From: Phycisphaerales bacterium
GTDB lineage: Bacteria; Planctomycetota; Phycisphaerae; UBA1845; UTPLA1
Reading direction: 5' to 3'
Assembly: GCA_020639075.1 (NCBI GenBank)
Contig: JACKHI010000002.1
Span: 62,001-126,000, forward strand
DNA length: 64,000 bases
In this document: piece by piece, positions 37,184 to 46,433 of the stretch
How positions within the stretch are numbered: the first letter of the stretch is position 1
Layout: each line of letters opens with the position of its first letter
Notes under the pieces: generated by a model
Seen by the model: only the letters and a program-made list of their open reading frames with translations
Told to the model about the DNA's origin: nothing
Databases searched by the model: none
Position numbers and translations under genes: made by a program

Positions 37184-37624
37184 ATGCCAAAGGTCTTTCG
37201 CTACAGCGAGTTCCATCAGCGGGCCCTGGATGAAGGGCGTGCGCTACCGATCAACAAGTGGATGAAGGAGCCGAAAGTGCCTCGACGAAAACCCCAATCA
37301 AAAGACCTTTACCAAGCTGCTTCCGAACACGCCGACAGAATCGAGGCCGAGATGCGGCGGATCGGCCTATGGTCTGAGCACCCGCCGGGACCCGAGGCAT
37401 TCCAATTCCGACGCGCCTTCGCCGGCGACACGATGGCGTACAACCAGTGGCTTCAATTCGTATTGATTCCGCGCGTTCGACAGATCATTGCGAACAAGGA
37501 GAAATTCCCCGGCAGCAGCTCGACGGCGGCACAGGCGGTGCGCGAATTTGACGGTCGCGACGATTGCGATGCGCTTATCTCGGCGCTTGCGGAGTTTGAT
37601 CGGCTTTTCGGCGCCCGCCGATGA
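37184..37624 (+). CDS. YqcC-like family protein
   Basis: 146 residues; GGAG lies six bases before ATG 37,184. After a basic ~45-residue extension, residues about 46-145 show the YqcC plan: a helical EAEMRRIGLWSEHPPGPEAFQFRRAFAGDTMAYNQWLQFVLIPRVRQII core. In proteobacteria YqcC is encoded beside the tRNA pseudouridine synthase TruC, but its function is not known and truC is absent here. Confidence 0.8.
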   Translation: MPKVFRYSEFHQRALDEGRALPINKWMKEPKVPRRKPQSKDLYQAASEHADRIEAEMRRIGLWSEHPPGPEAFQFRRAFAGDTMAYNQWLQFVLIPRVRQIIANKEKFPGSSSTAAQAVREFDGRDDCDALISALAEFDRLFGARR

Positions 37625-37702
37625 CGAAGCGCGTCGGGCAGGTTCCGCTACACTCGGCATGCGCGGACCGGCTGGATGATCATCTGACGGGAGGGGCGAC
37701 AC

Positions 37703-39157
37703 ATGATGCGATACGCAGTCGGACTCGTTTGCATGTGTGTGATGATTTCCGCGGAGACGCCGCCCGCGCGCGCCATGGGAGACGACGACGCGAAGCCGAC
37801 GGGGACGATCGATGTCACGGTCTCGTTCAACAAGTCGCAGCCGGCGTTTGAAGGCTGGGGGACGTCGTTGTGCTGGTGGGCGCATGGTGTCGGCGACTGG
37901 CCGGACGACAAGCTCGACGAACTGATCGACTGGATCGGCAATCCGGAGACGGGGCTTGGCTACACGATCTTTCGTTACAACATCGGCGGGGGAGACGATC
38001 CAACGCATCATCACATGCGCCGTCATGCGGATATACCCGGGTTTCGAGCGGGGCCCGATGTGCCATATGACTGGAATGCCGACGCGAAGCAGCGACGGGT
38101 TCTCGAGAAACTCGTCGCACGTGTGGACAAGCCAATCGTGGAGGCGTTTTCCAACAGCCCGCCGTACTGGATGACAATTTCCGGTTGCGCGAGCGGCAAT
38201 GTCGGGGGCGTGAGCAATCTGCGACCGGAGATGTTTGATGCCTTCGCGGATTACCTCGCGGATGTGGTGAAACACTATCGGGACGAGCGGGGGATTACGT
38301 TTCGCTCGGTCGAGCCGCTGAATGAACCGAACGCAGGCTGGTGGACTTCGGGTCACAACCAGGAGGGTTGTCACTTCTCGACGGCGGAGCAGGGGCGGAT
38401 CATCCTGGCGCTTCGGCGGGCGCTGGATGCGCGTGGTTTGAGGGAAGTGCAGATCAGCGCGTCGGACGCCAACAGCATCGACGGCTGTCTCGCGAATATG
38501 GAGGCGTATGACTCGCGCACGATTGAAGCGCTCGGGCAGATCAACACGCACTCTTATTGGGGGATTCGTCGCGCGGCGCTTCGCAAGTTCGCGGCGCGAC
38601 ACGGCAAGCGGCTGTGGCAGTCGGAGTCCGGTCCGATGCAGTGCCGTGGCGATCAGATGGATGCGGCCTTGTTCATGGCTGAGTGTATTGTCAATGATCT
38701 GAACGGTATGCAGCCGGCCGCGTGGCTCGAATGGCAGGTGGTGTCGGAGGGCAACTGGGGTTGCATTCACATTGATGAGGAGACGCGCGAGCTACGTAAG
38801 TCGCCGAGCTTTTTTGCGTTTTCCGCTTTCACACGGGCTGTTCGACCGGGGGATGTGCTGCTGGATGTGGCGCCGGCGGAGGTCGTCGCGGCGTACTCAA
38901 GTGCCCGAAAGGAAATCGTGGTCGTCGCGGTCAATGCGACGAAGAAGCGGCGTGCTTATCGATGTCGATTCAAGGGGCTGGAGGCGCATGCCGAGCGGGC
39001 GACGATGGTGAATGCGTTTGAGGGCGGCGGATCGGAGGCGATCGAGTTTCGTGGTGATGCAGTTGTTGTTGATGTGGCGCCGAAGTCAGTCGTGACGTTG
39101 CGTGTTGCAGGGGCAAGCTTCGTGGAACCGACAAAGGCGTCGTCATCGAAGCAGTGA
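37703..39157 (+). CDS. Secreted GH30 family glycoside hydrolase
   Basis: 484 residues with a signal peptide (AVGLVCMCVMISAETPPARA). A (beta/alpha)8 GH30 catalytic domain follows, starting at QPAFEGWGTSLCWWA. The proton donor is Glu in SVEPLNEPNAGW (about residue 210) and the nucleophile Glu in KRLWQSESGPM (about 308). The C-terminal beta domain runs from about 390. The best fit within GH30 is the endo-beta-1,6-galactanase branch; xylanase-type activity cannot be excluded. Likely acts on plant or algal polysaccharide outside the cytoplasm. GGGAGGGG precedes the start. Confidence 0.9.
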   Translation: MMRYAVGLVCMCVMISAETPPARAMGDDDAKPTGTIDVTVSFNKSQPAFEGWGTSLCWWAHGVGDWPDDKLDELIDWIGNPETGLGYTIFRYNIGGGDDPTHHHMRRHADIPGFRAGPDVPYDWNADAKQRRVLEKLVARVDKPIVEAFSNSPPYWMTISGCASGNVGGVSNLRPEMFDAFADYLADVVKHYRDERGITFRSVEPLNEPNAGWWTSGHNQEGCHFSTAEQGRIILALRRALDARGLREVQISASDANSIDGCLANMEAYDSRTIEALGQINTHSYWGIRRAALRKFAARHGKRLWQSESGPMQCRGDQMDAALFMAECIVNDLNGMQPAAWLEWQVVSEGNWGCIHIDEETRELRKSPSFFAFSAFTRAVRPGDVLLDVAPAEVVAAYSSARKEIVVVAVNATKKRRAYRCRFKGLEAHAERATMVNAFEGGGSEAIEFRGDAVVVDVAPKSVVTLRVAGASFVEPTKASSSKQ

Positions 39158-39231
39158 TTCGGTGGGGCGTTGGCGTGAAGACCGGGCCATTACTGGCCCG
39201 GCTCAATGGTTGGGCTGCGTGCACGCTTTGC

Positions 39232-39720
39232 CTACGGCAGCAGCCCTCTCAGCGTTCTTATCTGCCCCGCGTGATATGCGTCGTGCGCTGCCAGGCCGTA
39301 GATCAGCTTCAAGTTGGTCACTTTCGCACCCGAGGGTATCTCGGTCAGTCGCTTCTTCGGCAGCGCCGCGATGGTTTCGCGGAGTTGGGCATGCATGTCG
39401 TCGAGCAGCTTCACGTGTAGCTTCCAATCGGATTCCGATAGATCCGCCGGAACGCTGAACCAGTTGCTTCCCTTTAACGGAAAGCCACCGCGCTTCGCGC
39501 CGGTGAGTCGGCGCAAGCCGGCGTACTTCCAGTAGGCGCAATGCAGCACGAGTTCGGCGACGGAGTGGCTTGCGTTTTTGACGCGCGACGCGGCTTCCTT
39601 CGCGCTGACGCGTCGAATCGTGCTGCGGAGGGATGGACCGTGCCAGCCGGGTTTGTGATAGGCGTCGTCGAGTGCGTCGAGGAGGATCTGGATTTCGATC
39701 GGGGGCTTCTTGTCCGTCAT
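39232..39720 (-). CDS. DinB-like metalloprotein
   Basis: 162 residues from ATG 39,720 with AAGGAG upstream. The DinB/DUF664 four-helix bundle is recognised from helices with three spaced His: ELVLHCAYWKYAGL and GLAAHDAYHAGQIRTLRGLL, the latter HxxxH pair at the C-terminus. The family binds Ni or Zn and includes thiol-dependent transferases. The specific reaction is unknown. Convergent with the GH30 gene. Confidence 0.88.
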   Translation of the reverse strand: MTDKKPPIEIQILLDALDDAYHKPGWHGPSLRSTIRRVSAKEAASRVKNASHSVAELVLHCAYWKYAGLRRLTGAKRGGFPLKGSNWFSVPADLSESDWKLHVKLLDDMHAQLRETIAALPKKRLTEIPSGAKVTNLKLIYGLAAHDAYHAGQIRTLRGLLP

Positions 39721-40112
39721 GGGCCGGGCTCCTTGAGTCGATTCGTCGTGATCGTCGCGCGGTTTGCGCATTCCGGCAACGGGTTGTTGTGGGGGCGTCG
39801 TAGATTTCTCGGCGATGACATGTCCGGCCGGCCGGTACGGCGGTCCGCCGGGGGGGCGAAGCTTGGAATCATCGGGTGCCGGTCGCGCGACTCGAAAAAA
39901 CGGCGATATCGGGCTTCGTGGCGGACTGCGACGAATGGGCGAAGCATCGCCGGCATGATCGGACAGTCGCGTTATCGCCCTGCGACGTCACGTCCGCCGA
40001 CGCGGCCGGCGCATCAAGCCGTGAATTCACGTAGCCGATTGACCTCATGGAGAGAGGCATGCCGCCGCAGGCGTTCGGGTCTTCCGGGCACTGCGATCGG
40101 AAGGGGCTCGTC
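39721..40112. other. Divergent intergenic region
   Basis: 392 bp between the DinB gene and the coiled-coil gene. It contains a GGCCGGCCGG / ACGGCGGTCCGCCG palindromic stretch near 39,828. No ORF with coding character was accepted; promoters for both divergent genes should lie here but none is clear. Confidence 0.4.
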
Positions 40113-41051
40113 ATGGGGGAATCGGATACACGCTCACAGGTCGGTGAACTGGCGCAATTGAAGCAGCGCGTGGAGCGACGCGATCTGCTCGCGGCGGACT
40201 GCGCTGAGCTGCGCGAGAAGATCGAAGAGATGGAGCGCGAGCTCAACGGCATCGCCTTCTGGCTGGAGGAGGGCGAACGCGAGATCCAGAAGCTGAACGG
40301 TTCGGGGCTCACAGGCCTGCTCCTTGCCGCCGTCGGAAAGCGGACAGAGCGGGTGGAAGCGAAGACGAAGGAACTCGAAGGGCTGCGCGAGGACCATGCC
40401 GCCTACGGCGGGCTGCTTGAGTCGGCTCGACGGGATCTGGCGAAGCTGGAGAACGAAGTCGAGCAGTTGGGCGACGCGCGCGAGGCGTACATCAGGTGCA
40501 TGGAATCTCGTCGCGAGGCACTGGCCGCTTCGTCGGATGAATCCGGGGATGCGTTACGGGCCCTCTCCGTTGAGAAGGCGGAGGTGGCATCACGGGTCAA
40601 GTCTATTGTGGCGGCGATTGAGGCGGGACGCGAGGCGCTGGATCATCTGCACGACGAAGTGCACGTGATGGGGATGATGGGGCGATGTCGCGCTGTTGAG
40701 GCCAACGGAATCCTGCGCAGCGTGATGAACAGCGGCCGGAAGCAGGTGGTCGCCGAATGCTCCGGCCGAGCGCGGCATTCACTGACGCGATTCCAGAACC
40801 GGATTGCGGCGAGCGGTCTGGGGGAACAGACGATGGTCGCCATGGGCGAGGCGGACCAGTTGCTGGCCGGGATGTCTCGGCAGGTGCGGACGAACCGACT
40901 GACTGTCAAGACGATCAACGCAGAGACGGTCGGTCGCATCGACGAAATCGTCCGTGAATGCCTCGGTTTGCTTGAAGATCGACTGACGCGCGAAAAGGCG
41001 CGGGTGACGCAGATCGACGAACGCGTTGAGTCTCTGCTCGAGGCATCTTGA
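40113..41051 (+). CDS. Coiled-coil protein of unknown function
   Basis: 312 residues from ATG 40,113, with AAGGGG seven bases upstream (the frame is open from 40,047). Residues about 8-140 and 240-312 are strongly helical with heptad patterns (LAQLKQRVERRDLLAADCAELREKIEEMERELNGIAF). A short Gly/hydrophobic break, NGSGLTGLLLAAVGKRTERV, lies at about 62-81. No enzymatic motif, signal peptide or TM helix. Likely a structural or regulatory cytosolic protein. Confidence 0.8.
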   Translation: MGESDTRSQVGELAQLKQRVERRDLLAADCAELREKIEEMERELNGIAFWLEEGEREIQKLNGSGLTGLLLAAVGKRTERVEAKTKELEGLREDHAAYGGLLESARRDLAKLENEVEQLGDAREAYIRCMESRREALAASSDESGDALRALSVEKAEVASRVKSIVAAIEAGREALDHLHDEVHVMGMMGRCRAVEANGILRSVMNSGRKQVVAECSGRARHSLTRFQNRIAASGLGEQTMVAMGEADQLLAGMSRQVRTNRLTVKTINAETVGRIDEIVRECLGLLEDRLTREKARVTQIDERVESLLEAS

Positions 41052-41224
41052 GTGCGGCAGCTTATCTAATCGTGTTTCAATACGCGATCGGACAGTCGGT
41101 AGCGCCGTGTTCTGCAGTAAAGCGTTCAGCACGGAAAATCGGGATAACCCGTTGTTCTGGTAATCATCGACTGGTGTCTGCACTCCGGATTCCGTGGGTC
41201 TCACGTGCGAACAGACGACCGTGT

Positions 41225-41395
41225 CTAACGGGGGGAATGATTCGGGCCCCGTCCCAGCGGAGTGGGAAGTGTTTCTTACGCTGAGTCGCGCCGGCCCTAC
41301 GGGACGGCAATGAAAATAGTCTCCAGACAGCCCCAGCCTTGAAAGGCTGGGCTATTCTCAGAGCGTCCCTATCGGCACGCGGTCCTTGCTCAATT
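41225..41395. repeat. Dispersed composite repeat B, copy 3
   Basis: Contains GCGCCGGCCCTACGGGACGGCAA, the CCCAGCC-TTGAAA-GGCTGGG-CTATT hairpin and GTCCC-TATC-GGCAC. It occupies much of the 442-bp gap 41,052-41,493. Confidence 0.82.
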
Positions 41396-41493
41396 GCTGG
41401 ACGGCGGCGCGCAGATACGCAGCGCGCAGGTCCGGCGTCGGAAGCGTCGGAATTTGCCGTGCGAACATCCGCTCCCTGTCATCTTTGGTGGGA

Positions 41494-41562
41494 TCAGATG
41501 AACAGGAAGATGATGTCCAGAATCGCGAGAATAATGGAGATGATGATCGAAAACGTATCCAT
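41494..41562 (-). CDS. 22-residue hydrophobic small protein
   Basis: A 23-codon frame on the minus strand: ATG 41,562, preceded by AAAAGGAG at 6-base spacing, ends at TGA 41,494. The product begins MDTFSIIISIILAILDIIF and ends LFI: one short membrane helix with an Asp in the middle and almost no polar tail. The strong ribosome site and clean helix argue for a real membrane microprotein. It lies 138 bp downstream of another small gene on the same strand. Confidence 0.6.
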   Translation of the reverse strand: MDTFSIIISIILAILDIIFLFI

Positions 41563-41700
41563 CTGACCGCTCCTTTTGCGCCTGTGCGGCGTCGATTCGT
41601 CGGCCCGTCAGCGACGCGCCAAGGGGACCTGCGAGGAAAGACACGCGAGTTCGGGTGGCGTTGGCATCGATTGCCCGCCGCTTCCGAAAAAACGGTGCAC

Positions 41701-41877
41701 TCACTTCTCGTTGCTGAATTTCTTGAGCAGATCGCGAAGGGCCTGTTCACGCGTCTTGAGGTCCTCGCGATAGGTGGACGTCTGCGTACGCCGTACCTCG
41801 GACGGAATCTCAGACAATTCGTGTCGAATCAAGTCAACGACGAGTTGCGATTCAAGCGATGTGATTTCCAGCGTCAT
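41701..41877 (-). CDS. 58-residue hypothetical protein
   Basis: ATG 41,877 is preceded by GGAGG at about 7-base spacing and the frame ends at TGA 41,701. The product (MTLEITSLESQLVVDLIRHE...RDLLKKFSNEK) is charged and helical, without Cys or a TM segment. It resembles small orphan regulators found upstream of membrane microproteins in planctomycetes only in size. No family recognised. Confidence 0.6.
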   Translation of the reverse strand: MTLEITSLESQLVVDLIRHELSEIPSEVRRTQTSTYREDLKTREQALRDLLKKFSNEK

Positions 41878-42147
41878 GGCACAACCTCCATGGGATCATA
41901 GCGATCGGACATGGAAATGCCGAGTTATTGCCGCCGCATTCCGCTGGTTCCTGCCACGGCGGCCTTCGCGGGGTTGGGGGCCCGGGGCGACGGGCGTTCC
42001 GGCTTGCCGCGGAAAGCGTCGCGGATCGATCGAACCGAGACCGATAAGGCGTGCCGGCACCCCGTCATCCGGCGTCATCGGGAGGCACGCTGGATGCCGC
42101 AATCGTATTCTCAAGAGGCACTGCCGATTCGTCGAAGGACCTAGCGC

Positions 42148-42495
42148 ATGATTCGCCCAAAGTTCATCTGTTTCAAGCGGGCCGTTATCGGGTTCGTTGC
42201 GAGTTGCCTGGCCGTAGCCGTTACGATCTGGGCGATGCAAACTTACGTCCCGCAGTCATCGCGCCTGGTCTTCGCGGTCGGCGCGGCGTTCGCGACGTTC
42301 TACTGTATGACGCTGGCCATGCGTTCGGCGGTTCGCGAGGCCCATCGCGCCGGAGAAGTCGGGCGGCGCTTGCCGGCGCGGCGGACGCCCCGAACCATTG
42401 AGTCTACGCCCGTCGGCGGCAATCCCGGCCTTGCCGCGCGAACCGTTTTCAGCGCGAGCATCGAGTCCGACGACACAGGGAGCGCCGCGAAGTGA
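42148..42495 (+). CDS. Small membrane protein
   Basis: 115 residues with two hydrophobic helices near 10-32 (AVIGFVASCLAVAVTIWAM) and 40-58 (LVFAVGAAFATFYCMTLAM), then a basic, probably cytosolic tail (RRLPARRTPRTIES). GAAGGA lies eight bases upstream. No family recognised; isolated on the plus strand. Confidence 0.6.
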   Translation: MIRPKFICFKRAVIGFVASCLAVAVTIWAMQTYVPQSSRLVFAVGAAFATFYCMTLAMRSAVREAHRAGEVGRRLPARRTPRTIESTPVGGNPGLAARTVFSASIESDDTGSAAK

Positions 42496-42859
42496 TGCCG
42501 CCACTCGCGCCCGGTCAGCCTCGGCCGGGTCGGTTCGCCCGCGACGATCGAGTTTCCCGGTATTCCTGAGATTGCTCGTCACGCCTGATTCCGGTTAACG
42601 GATCCAAGTCGTTTTCAGCGTCAATTGCCTCGCCGACGGTTCCATTCGGAACGGCGGGCAGGTATCGTCGATGTGACTACAATTATGTCGTGACGGGTCG
42701 CAAAAGTCCGCCGACGACATATTCCGATCGTCGGGCTATCCTCCCATGCACTGCGGCGATGGATTGCCGCGACGTCCCGGGGACTGTTTTTCAGAAGGCG
42801 TTTGTGGATTGAACACTGCGATTGTCGCGCCGGTCATACGGCGTATTGTTTCACCGCCG
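42496..42859. other. Intergenic / possible N-terminal extension of the phosphatase gene
   Basis: 364 bp. The following gene's frame is open from 42,746, so its true start may lie at 42,746 or 42,860; neither has a good ribosome site. A TACAAT-like element occurs near 42,677. Nothing else was seen. Confidence 0.35.
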
Positions 42860-44656
42860 ATGACCACCAACGATGTCAGTCCATCCAGGCTCGTATTGAC
42901 CGACTTCATCGATGTCGGCGATCTGCAGGCGCTGCAGGACGGTTTTGCCGGACTGACGGGCATCGCCACGAGTATTCGCGACAACACGGGGCTTGCGTTG
43001 ACCCGGCCCGCGGAAAAGCCGCGGTTTTGCGAGTTGATGCAGTCCACCTATTCCGGGAAGACGGCGTGTCTGGAGAGTCATGCCCAGGCGGCGGCGATGG
43101 TCGAGTCGGCGGTTCAGCCGTGCCGGGCGCAGTGCCATGCCGGGCTTTGTCAGGCGGTCGCGCCCATCATGCTCAACAACCGCCACATCGGAACGATCAT
43201 CGTCGGCGATCGGCCCGAGCATCAGTTGACCCCTCTCAAGATCTCGACGCTGGCGTCGGAGCACGGCATTGACGAAGAGACGCTCGCCGATGCGGCTGAT
43301 GAATTGCGTCCCTGGTCAGAATCCAAGATGGCAAAGGCGACGCTCTTTGTTCAGCAGCTCGCCAACACGATAGCCCGCTTGTGTTTCAACGCTTATCAGC
43401 TTCGCTGCCGGATGGATGATCTGTCGGCTGTCCACGGCGTGGGATTGAAGCTGGCGGGGCGGACGCGATTGCAGGAGATTCTCGACACGGCGACGCGGCT
43501 GCTCGTCGAGACGATGGAACTGAAGGCGGCAGGTATTCGTCTGCTGGACGAGGAGACAGGCGTTCTCGAAATCGCATCGGTAAGTAATCTGTCTCCGGAA
43601 TACCTCGACAAGAAGGCAATCGTTGCGTCCGAGAGCGAGATCGACAGCGAAGCGTTGCGCGGCGAGACTCTCTATGTTCGGGACCTGAGCACCGATCCGC
43701 GAAATTTCTATCAGGAAAAGGCTCGTCGGGAGGGGCTTCGCAGCGTCCTGATCGCCCCGCTGAAGTACGGCGGTCGTATGCTCGGGGTCATGCGGGCCTA
43801 CATGGATCGCGTGACAGAATTCAGCGAGTTCGATCGCGCACTCCTGGAGGCGATCGCATCCCAGGTCGCGGCGGCCATCGTCAACGCGAGATTGCGGAGG
43901 GACGTGGCAGAGGCGGAGCGGCTGGATCGGCAGCTGAAGCTCGCGGCGGATGTCCAGCGGCGCATGTTCCCGGCGTCGATGCCGGAACATCCTGGTTGCG
44001 AGTTCGGCTGCGTATACGAGCCGCACTCGGAACTTGGCGGGGACTTTTACGACTTTATCCGGGATACCGACGGGACTTTGGGATTCGGTATCGCGGATGT
44101 CGTGGGCAAGGGGGTGCCTGCGTCGTTGATCATGGCAAGCGCTCGATCGGCTTTGCGATCGCATGCGCGAAGTGCCAAGGATCTGTCGGAGCTGATGTCC
44201 AACGTCAATCGGCGAATCTGCGAAGACACGCTGATCAGCGAATTCGTCACGATGTTCTTTGCGGCGATTGCACCGGACGGCAAGTCGATGCGGTTCTGCA
44301 ATGCCGGTCACGAGCCGATGCTTCGGCTTCGTGACGGGCGGATTGAATCGCTCGACGAAGGCGGGCTTGTGCTGGGGATCGACCCGGAAGCGACTTATGA
44401 CTGGGCGCGAACGGCGCTGGTTCCCGGCGACGTTTATGTGCTTGTCACTGATGGCGTGATGGAGGCGATGAACTTCGACGGGGAGTCGTACGGGCGCGAG
44501 CGCCTGGAGCAGTCGATTCGGACGCACGGGGCTGCGGAAGCCAACTTGGCGCCGTCGTTGATCGCCAAGCAGATCATGTGGGATGTGCGTCGGTTCGTGG
44601 GTCTCGTGAAGCTGGCCGACGATTTGACAGTCGTGGTTCTTCGCGTGAATTCATAA
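42860..44656 (+). CDS. PocR-GAF-SpoIIE-type serine phosphatase
   Basis: 598 residues from ATG 42,860 (an ATG at 42,746 would add 38). Domain order: PocR sensory domain at about 10-190 with Cys at CELMQ, ACLES, CRAQCHAGLC (possible metal or redox site); GAF at about 210-360; PP2C/SpoIIE phosphatase at about 375-595 with GGDFYDF, ADVVGKG, CNAGHEP, VTDGVMEAMN and DDLTVVVLR. Such proteins dephosphorylate anti-sigma-factor antagonists in partner-switching control. The partners are not in the window. Confidence 0.88.
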   Translation: MTTNDVSPSRLVLTDFIDVGDLQALQDGFAGLTGIATSIRDNTGLALTRPAEKPRFCELMQSTYSGKTACLESHAQAAAMVESAVQPCRAQCHAGLCQAVAPIMLNNRHIGTIIVGDRPEHQLTPLKISTLASEHGIDEETLADAADELRPWSESKMAKATLFVQQLANTIARLCFNAYQLRCRMDDLSAVHGVGLKLAGRTRLQEILDTATRLLVETMELKAAGIRLLDEETGVLEIASVSNLSPEYLDKKAIVASESEIDSEALRGETLYVRDLSTDPRNFYQEKARREGLRSVLIAPLKYGGRMLGVMRAYMDRVTEFSEFDRALLEAIASQVAAAIVNARLRRDVAEAERLDRQLKLAADVQRRMFPASMPEHPGCEFGCVYEPHSELGGDFYDFIRDTDGTLGFGIADVVGKGVPASLIMASARSALRSHARSAKDLSELMSNVNRRICEDTLISEFVTMFFAAIAPDGKSMRFCNAGHEPMLRLRDGRIESLDEGGLVLGIDPEATYDWARTALVPGDVYVLVTDGVMEAMNFDGESYGRERLEQSIRTHGAAEANLAPSLIAKQIMWDVRRFVGLVKLADDLTVVVLRVNS

Positions 44657-44695
44657 GGCCGGATGCCGGGGCGTCCAAGGCGCTACTGCCGCATC

Positions 44696-44724
44696 AGGAC
44701 ATGCTGCGCGATTCCCCTTATAAT
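44696..44724 (+). promoter_or_regulatory. Candidate promoter upstream of the GNAT-nitrilase gene
   Basis: AGGACA, 17 bp, perfect TATAAT. Start site about 44,731, leader about 145 nt before ATG 44,877. Confidence 0.45.
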
Positions 44725-44876
44725 TCCGATTTCACACGACAATCGATCGTCGGCAGGCACACGGACGGCGATGCGCGAGCGCCGGCGAGCGATCCGCATC
44801 TTCCGGTACGGAGATGAACGTGCCGGCATTTCGGACGATTCACACTGACTGACAAGTTGCAGGCGGGAGGTTCAAT

Positions 44877-46433
44877 ATGGCGGTACGGGAAGAGATGGCG
44901 GAGCAGCGAATTCTCATTCGCGGCATACGCATCGAGGACTATGACGCAATTCGCGCGATGGCGCTACGCTGCTTTCCGGGCATGCACCCCTGGGAAAAGG
45001 ACCAAATCGAAAGCCAGCTGGCCATCTTCCCGGAAGGTCAGCTCTGCGTGGAGTTCGACGGCAGAGTCGTTGCCTCGTCGAACAACCTGATCGTCGACTT
45101 CGATGATTACGATGATTGGCAGAATTGGAAGGAGATTGCGGATTCCGGCTACATACGCAATCACGATCCCGCCGGCGACACGCTTTACGGCATCGAGATC
45201 ATGGTTGATCCCGAGTTTCGCGGAATGCGGCTGGCGCGGCGGCTTTACGACGCCCGGAAGGAACTTTGCCGCCAACAGAACCTCCACTCGATCATCATTG
45301 GCGGTCGAATTCCGGGTTACGGCAAGCACGCCGAGAAAATGTCGGCGCGGGAATACGTCGAGCGCGTCGTGCGCAAGGAACTGACGGACCCGGTTCTGAC
45401 GGTCCAGTTGTCGAACGGCTTCACACTTCGCAGTCTGATTCCGAATTATTTTCCGGCGGATGAGGCCTCGCGCGGTTACGCGACGTTTTTGGAGTGGATC
45501 AATCTCGATCACGTGAAGGATCGACCGCGGCGGTATCGTGCGGTGTCGCCGGTTCGTCTGTCGCTGGTTCAGTACGGAATGCGATCGATTGATGATTTTG
45601 AGGACTTTGCGACGCAATGCGAGTTTTTCGTGGACACGGCGTCGGAGAGCGCCGCGGATTTTCTGGTATTCCCGGAGCTGATCACGACGCAGCTTCTGTC
45701 GACGATCCGGGATTTACGACCCGGGCTGGCGGCGCGGAAGCTCGCTGAGTACACGCCGCGATACGTCGAGCTGTTCACGCGCCTCGCGATGAAATACAGC
45801 GTGAACATCATCGGCGGCTCGCAATTCGTCGTGGAGAACGATCGCCTGTTCAACGTCTCGTTTCTCTTTCAGCGGGACGGCAGCATCGGTCGGCAGTACA
45901 AGCTGCACATCACGCCGGCGGAACGGAAGTGGTGGGGCGTCTCACCCGGCAACAAGGTCGAAGTATTCAATACGGATCGGGGCAAGGTCGCGATCCTGAT
46001 CTGCTACGACATCGAGTTTCCGGAATTGGCGCGCGTCGCCACGGCGCTCGGGGCCCGGATTATCTTCGTGCCGTTCAACACGGACGAGCGATTCGCATAT
46101 CTTCGCGTGCGGCACTGCGCTCAGGCCCGGGCGATCGAAAATGAAGTCTATGTCGCCACGGCGGGATGCACGGGGAACCTACCGTTCGTGGACAACGCCG
46201 ACGTGCACTATGCGCAATCCGGCATCTATACGCCGTCGGACTTCGCCTTTGCGCGGGATGCGATTGCGGCAGAAAGCGGCGAGAACGTCGAGACAATGGT
46301 CGTGAACGACGTCGATCTCGAGGCGTTGCGCCGACTGCGTGCCGACGGCTCGGTCACGATGTGGAAGGATCGTCGATCGGATCTCTACAAGGTGCATTAC
46401 ACGGCCGGTGACGGTACGGAATTGCATGTCTGA
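44877..46433 (+). CDS. GNAT acetyltransferase-carbon-nitrogen hydrolase fusion
   Basis: 518 residues with GGAGG six bases upstream. Residues about 10-190 are a GNAT domain (IEIMVDPEFRGMRLARRLYDARKELCR is the acetyl-CoA loop). Residues about 220-510 are a nitrilase/carbon-nitrogen hydrolase whose triad is Glu in FPELITTQ (~265), Lys in YKLHITPAER (~341) and Cys in ILICYDIEFPE (~375). This fusion is a known but functionally uncharacterised family. It overlaps the following MFS gene by 8 bp, so the two are translationally coupled, suggesting that the transported compound may be a substrate or product. Confidence 0.92.
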   Translation: MAVREEMAEQRILIRGIRIEDYDAIRAMALRCFPGMHPWEKDQIESQLAIFPEGQLCVEFDGRVVASSNNLIVDFDDYDDWQNWKEIADSGYIRNHDPAGDTLYGIEIMVDPEFRGMRLARRLYDARKELCRQQNLHSIIIGGRIPGYGKHAEKMSAREYVERVVRKELTDPVLTVQLSNGFTLRSLIPNYFPADEASRGYATFLEWINLDHVKDRPRRYRAVSPVRLSLVQYGMRSIDDFEDFATQCEFFVDTASESAADFLVFPELITTQLLSTIRDLRPGLAARKLAEYTPRYVELFTRLAMKYSVNIIGGSQFVVENDRLFNVSFLFQRDGSIGRQYKLHITPAERKWWGVSPGNKVEVFNTDRGKVAILICYDIEFPELARVATALGARIIFVPFNTDERFAYLRVRHCAQARAIENEVYVATAGCTGNLPFVDNADVHYAQSGIYTPSDFAFARDAIAAESGENVETMVVNDVDLEALRRLRADGSVTMWKDRRSDLYKVHYTAGDGTELHV

